Notes under the pieces: generated by a model
Seen by the model: the letters and a program-made list of their open reading frames with translations, nothing else
Databases searched by the model: none
Told to the model about the DNA's origin: nothing
In this document: positions 60,142 to 64,000 of the stretch, piece by piece
How positions within the stretch are numbered: the first letter of the stretch is position 1
Layout of the letters: each line of letters opens with the position of its first letter
Source of the DNA: Oxytricha trifallax
Lineage: Eukaryota > Ciliophora > Spirotrichea > Sporadotrichida > Oxytrichidae
DNA: 64,000 nucleotides
Assembly (NCBI GenBank): GCA_000711775.1
Contig: ARYC01000580.1
Coordinates: 26,256 to 90,255 of the forward strand
Direction of reading: 5' to 3'
Translations under genes and position numbers: made by a program

Positions 60142-60719
60142 TCGTTAAAATTAGAGATTTATAATATGATTGTAATTTTAAAATAAGTAATATGTGATTA
60201 ATTAGATATTAAATTGATAAATTAACAGAATATAAAACCAATAATCAAATTTAAATGAAGAGAGGTAAACGCACTCATTATCGCACTCATAATCGACACT
60301 TTTATCAATCATCATTCAATCATCATGTTTTGTCACAGTTTTAGATATGAGAGTGTATGTATGTGAATTATCATTGTAGTTTATGTCTGGCGATTGAGTT
60401 AGACGAAATCGCAAGACCCATCACGCAATGATGGATCTTCCGCAGGCTGCGATTTCGTCTAACTCAATCGCCAGACATAAACTACAATGATAATTCACAT
60501 ACATACACTCTAATATCTAAAACTGTGACTAAGCATGATGATTGAATGATGATTGATAAAAGTGTCGATTATGAGTGCGATAATGAGTGCGTTTACCTCT
60601 CTTCATTTAAATTTGATTATTGGTTTTATATTCTGTTAATTTATCAATTTAATATCTAATTAATCACAAATTACTTATTTTAAAATTACAATCATATTAT
60701 AAATCTCTAATTTTAACGA
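60142..60719. promoter_or_regulatory. Shared divergent upstream region at the palindrome centre
   Basis: 0.58 kb between the two start codons, itself a palindrome of two 270 bp arms with a 34 bp spacer. Whatever promoter each gene uses must lie here in two copies. The inner 90 bp is GC-richer (GTTTATGTCTGGCGATTGAG, GACGAAATCGCA). No defined promoter element can be named. Confidence 0.5.
60414..60447. other. Palindrome spacer
   Basis: The only non-mirrored bases at the centre. Contains CCATCA-CGCAA-TGATGG, a 6 bp stem with 5-base loop. Confidence 0.85.
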
Positions 60720-62338
60720 ATGAGTATATATCCCTCTCTTAACATAACCGAGGTCAATAATTCAGCACTGGAGGAAGGAGAGATCGTTAATCAAATATCA
60801 CTTATCGATTAGAGTAACTTTGACAATAGCTAGATGTAGCAACTCACTGATAAATTCCAGAATTTAAATGAAACTACTGCTCAAGACCCCAATCACCAAA
60901 ACTAGAAGTAAACTGATTTCAAGGGCAACCCCTTAGACCGCCACTATCACTACGCTGTATGATTTAGCTCTTTAATATTGTTTAGAAGGCTTCACAGCCA
61001 AGAGATGTGACTACTTAAGGATTCAAACCAGATTAAAGTATGAGAATGGATGATGGCTTTGCAAATCGATTGGATGATAATGATAACGAATTTGGAGAGG
61101 CAAACGTTATCGGAAATGAGGAATCGCACTATGGATTTGGGGAATTCGATGATAAGAATGATGATAGCGCTGATCACTTCAACCAGTCGGCAATACAAGG
61201 AACCATCAATAGTAATGGCACAGGCGGCATGATAACTGGAAATTAGAAGAGAAACTTGCCTGTATATGCTCCTATCAATAACCAAGTACATTTCAGAGAT
61301 GAATACAATAGTTTTATGAAAGATAAGGAATCGATGCAACTGCTGCTTGAAGAATAGAAGCAGCCAAACCAGTCTAACCATTCCAATAATAATAATTCTA
61401 ATTAAAGAGCTCCTGCTAACAGGTAGTCAAATTTTAATGCAAACATTAGAAGTTAGGGCCAGCCGAATCCAAACTACTAAACGATCGCTACTTAAGACTT
61501 TGCAAAGCTTATGAAATCAAAGAAGGAGATTTACGATGTGCTTACCAGCCAAGGTAGGATTCCTTATCAATATTATTATTATAGGCCAATATTACTTGCC
61601 ACCATACCCAGAATGCACACTCGAATATTTGAAGGGGGTATTCAGTGGAGATAAGAAGGTAAGAATCGAATCGTCAACTATTACTATAGGTACTCCTAAA
61701 TCACGAAGTTAGAATAATAAACGTGCCCAAACTGAATGAACTGACTGTTATATCACTGATCGAATAAGTTAAGCACGATTAGCATGTTAGCTCCTACCTG
61801 CCAGATATGAAAGATAAGCGATCAGTCAATCGATAATTCTTGTATAACGTACTATTATCATATTGAATTTTATAATATCATACTATAGATTATCAATACA
61901 GTCAAACCCCACTTTTTCCCTGAAAACATTCGAGCAAGCCTCGAGAAAAGAAAGGAATTAAGAACAGTTGGGAAGGAAAAGGTGATTCGCATTAGCAACG
62001 AGATGTACAACTTGTTCAACAACGCCATTAATCTAACCCCTAGCTAGAGAGGCCGAGCTTTTCAAATGTTGGGTATTGGAACCAAGAAGCGCAAGCGACC
62101 AGATCGACCTGAAAATTAGTTCAAGCAACCAAAATTCAACTTGCTAGAATTCACACCTGGGTTGTTTGATCCTAATCAGATGACGCAGCAAAGCAAGCGA
62201 TACAAGTCAAACAATTTCTCCAGTCAAGGAGGTGGAACAGCTGGTATGATGATCAAATCATCTGTTCAAGCAAATCCAGTTGGATCCAACACTTAGAGCA
62301 TGAGCATGATTCAACCATAAACCTAGAACTAGAAATGA
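60720..62338 (+). CDS. YLPDM-family protein, right palindrome copy, four short introns
   Basis: ATG 60720 (MSIYPSLNITEVNNSALEEG) to TGA 62336. GT...AG introns at 60957-60985 (29 nt), 61554-61584 (31), 61659-61689 (31) and 61849-61888 (40). Removing them leaves exactly 496 codons without TGA, with many TAA/TAG read as Gln, which strongly supports the model. Order: acidic Gln/Asn-rich N-terminus (MRMDDGFANRLDDNDNEFGE); Asn/Gln linker; conserved block QYYLPPYPECTLEYLKGVF, VPKLNELTVISL, SYLPDMKDKRSV, FLYNIINTVKPHFFPENI, EKRKELRTVGKEKVIRI; a KKRKRP basic signal that could direct nuclear import; Gln/Ser tail. The conserved block is shared with 25631-26466. Function unknown; association with transposon genes suggests an element-borne nuclear protein. 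Confidence 0.8.
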
Positions 62339-62347
62339 TGGGGTTTT

Positions 62348-62907
62348 ATATTAACTTCTCATATTAACCATGAACAGCACAGTCAAGATCAGACTACTTT
62401 CCCCTAATGCTTATTGATACCCTAACCGTCAATAATTCTTAATGTTTCATATAAAATTTAATCGCCCGCTGCCTTTAATAAATTTTAACTGTGCTGTCGA
62501 GTATAAAATTAATCTATATCCCAATATGTATAATAATCATTATTATTTAATATAAATCCATAAAATGGCTTTGCCCTACTAAGTAAGATTTGCACTTAAA
62601 GAAGTTGCTATGGCCTTAATGTTTCAAGAATTACAATCAACACACTCATTCATATGATCAAACTCTGAGCTTGCGAGGTAAGTATTCCTTACTGTATATA
62701 ACATCATTAATATATATGGTATTGTATTCCCCCAAAACCCCATGAATACAATACCATAAGTAAGATATAAGTAAATGAGAAAGAGAGATTTATAATAAGC
62801 AAGAAATAGAGATATTAAACTTGTTATTTTAGCCAAATATAGTTAGAACTTGCTCAATCAATAATAATTCAAAGAGGTATTGCAAGAGTGAATTCTCAAA
62901 TTCAAAG
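62348..62907. other. Mirror spacer and CCCCCAAAACCCC block, right arm
   Basis: Mirror of 58132-58513. CCCCCAAAACCCCATG at 62729-62744 marks the end of the right-hand kinase module; its left-arm partner has decayed to a GAGGTTTTGGGG form. A short ORF at 62624-62836 is not supported. Confidence 0.6.
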
Positions 62908-63655
62908 TCAGTACCTTTCATAATATAAAGGCATCTTTTTGATAAGCTGTTCAGCTGTGTATCGATCATCGGGGTCTTCTTGAAGAAGCTGCTCAATAGC
63001 ATCTAACAACTTGCAGTTCTGAAGTCTCTATGTTATCTCTTAGGGCAGAGGTGGTAATCTTCCTGTGAATTCCATCTCAGCAAGTTGTTGTTGATCGAAA
63101 GGGTGTCTATGAAAGTAATCTAGAAGAGTATAATTCCTAAGGCATAAGAATCTACTTTCTTGAGATTAGGTTGTCTGTTCCATATAGGCTTCATCTATTT
63201 AGTGAATTACTCTGGTGGTTGATAGCCTGGACTCCCTCCAACTAAAATATCTGTACCTCCCGGGAAGAACAAGAGAGGATTATCCTCGTTTATGAAAATC
63301 ACTTTGTGTCCAGATTGAGGTGGTAGATACCATTCATACCTGCCTAAGCAAACACATTCACAAGCTTGCGAATAATTTGACCTTTCTGCTGTTGTGTCAA
63401 CAGATTTTTTTCAATGTAATCGCTGAGTGTTTGTAAGTTGCCTTTCATTATAAACCCTTTGCTATCATAAAAGTCGAATTCACGCAGGATCTCGAACATA
63501 CAACCAGATTTTTGTAAATGATAGTGAGCATTTTTGACATTTTTCAAGATATCCTGAAGATTGCCTAAAATTGGAACACATATGTTGTAAATTTAGTTCT
63601 CGGGGAGAGCTGCGCCTCTGTTGTCGAAATGCTAATTCAACTGGCATTTAAGCAT
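62908..63655 (-). pseudogene. Protein kinase-like gene, right copy, frameshifted
   Basis: Mirror of 57204-57953 but two bases shorter. One C is missing where the left copy has AAGTGCATT (here AAGTGATT, near 63302), which creates an in-frame TGA right after the HLNLDTK segment. Another C is missing in CTTTCCATAG (near 63110). The 68-residue stretch MKNVKNAH...NVFA upstream is identical to the left copy. If the assembly is right, this copy yields only a truncated protein without the activation segment. Confidence 0.7.
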
Positions 63656-63863
63656 GATAACTGTGACCTTCCCATTACTTTGAAATTACAATGACTCCAA
63701 CTTTCCCAAGCTCGATTTGATAGAGTTTTTCAAGCTGGCTTTATAAGAGAGGAACTTTCCTAGTCAAATCTTCGAGGAAAGCAATGATTAAAATGATTTC
63801 ATCTCTACAAGAATACCGAAACGATCAATAGCTTAAGACTCAATCGACTCAGAAGAAGCGAGT

Positions 63864-64000
63864 ATGAGTTCGGAAATTAATAGGGAAAGTAAATAAATGG
63901 CTTCCTAAACAGAATCAAATAGCACCAGCGAAGATGAAGATGAAGTCGACTTTGGCATTCATTCTGAAGTTGATTGTGTTATAACACCATAAAAGGTACT
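63864..64000 (+). CDS. Kinase-fold-like protein, right copy, cut by window end
   Basis: Starts MSSEINRESKQMASQTES like the gene at 55737-56993 and continues through EDEDEVDFGIHSEVDCVI until the window ends. Same reading frame as the left copy over the visible part. Confidence 0.7.

Larger units (their letters stand above)
58514..62347. mobile_element. Central C4A4-bounded palindromic module
   Basis: AAAACCCCATCATTTCTAG at 58514 and its inverse ending GATGGGGTTTT at 62347 bound a 3.83 kb segment. It consists of two YLPDM-family genes diverging from the centre. The TGA stop of each gene lies 1-2 bases inside the C4A4/G4T4 block. The mirrored outer flanks show that the inverted duplication is larger than this module, so the module may have become palindromic only through that duplication. 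Confidence 0.5.
56860..64000. repeat. Giant palindrome (inverted repeat), arms at least 3.5 kb
   Basis: Sequence from the centre outward reads the same on both strands: x on the left equals about 120861 minus x on the right. It holds from the 34 bp spacer (60414-60447) to 56860 on the left and the window end on the right. The arms carry the same genes in mirror order. Differences are scattered single bases and indels (for example GAGGTTTTGGGG versus GGGGTTTTGGGGG), so the arms are not literally identical copies of one read. The spacer itself contains CCATCACGCAATGATGG, a small hairpin. Confidence 0.9.

Noticed and set aside
2281-62741. True telomeres or chromosome ends at AAAACCCC words
   Set aside because: Only one to two repeats, always at inverted-repeat or module ends and with unrelated DNA continuing outside; typical of element termini.
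1-64000. CRISPR arrays, bacterial operons, ribosome binding sites
   Set aside because: UAR-Gln code, introns and ciliate-type transposons exclude a bacterial source; no regularly spaced short repeats with unique spacers.

Overview
The window is AT-rich (roughly three quarters A+T) DNA from a ciliate, most likely germline (micronuclear) or a germline-like genome rich in mobile elements. The evidence is the genetic code. The long frames that make protein sense stay open only if TAA and TAG are read as glutamine, and they end at TGA. Introns are very short (22, 29, 31, 31, 40 and 53 bases can be placed, all GT...AG). Several elements are bounded by telomere-like AAAACCCC / GGGGTTTT blocks, as known for the TBE and Tec elements of spirotrich ciliates, which favours a hypotrich-like source. 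In several homology-supported frames TGA also occurs in-frame, so a karyorelict-type code (UAR = Gln, UGA = Trp or stop) is an alternative. I cannot name the species.

Layout. 1-8.6 kb: AT-rich desert with one 265 bp MITE and a degenerate tandem array. 8.6-12.4 kb: a larger relative of that MITE split by a 2.9 kb element with CCCCAAAA-type ends. It carries a DD34E transposase remnant and two unrecognised genes. 12.4-14.6 kb: an element with terminal inverted repeats of about 320 bp encoding a Rep-like protein (SF3 helicase). 14.9-17.3 kb: one gene split by an 0.8 kb foldback element with poly-G ends. 17.5-22 kb: scattered coding islands ending in the last exon of an MT-A70 methyltransferase. 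22-26.5 kb: a CCCCAAAACCCC-ended element and a cluster of a zinc-finger gene, a dead DD34E transposase and a member of a transposon-associated family I call the YLPDM family. 26.9-29.1 kb: an SF2 helicase. 30-46 kb: small TIR element, unrecognised ORFs, isolated exon-like islands, a 411 bp foldback. 47-56 kb: short-period repeats, a DD34E transposase broken by about 1.35 kb of foreign DNA, an accessory ORF and more repeats.

56.9 kb to the window end is a very large inverted repeat (arms at least 3.5 kb, 34 bp spacer at 60414-60447, arms slightly diverged). Each arm holds one YLPDM-family gene (495 codons after removing four tiny introns), then two divergently transcribed kinase-fold genes. 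CCCCAAAA blocks separate these modules. The two YLPDM copies diverge from the palindrome centre and would share the 0.58 kb central region as promoter. One kinase-like copy is intact and the mirror copy is frameshifted.

Limit of the reading: when only TGA is a stop, any frame stays open for about 50-60 codons in such DNA, so short ORFs without a recognisable motif are listed with low confidence.
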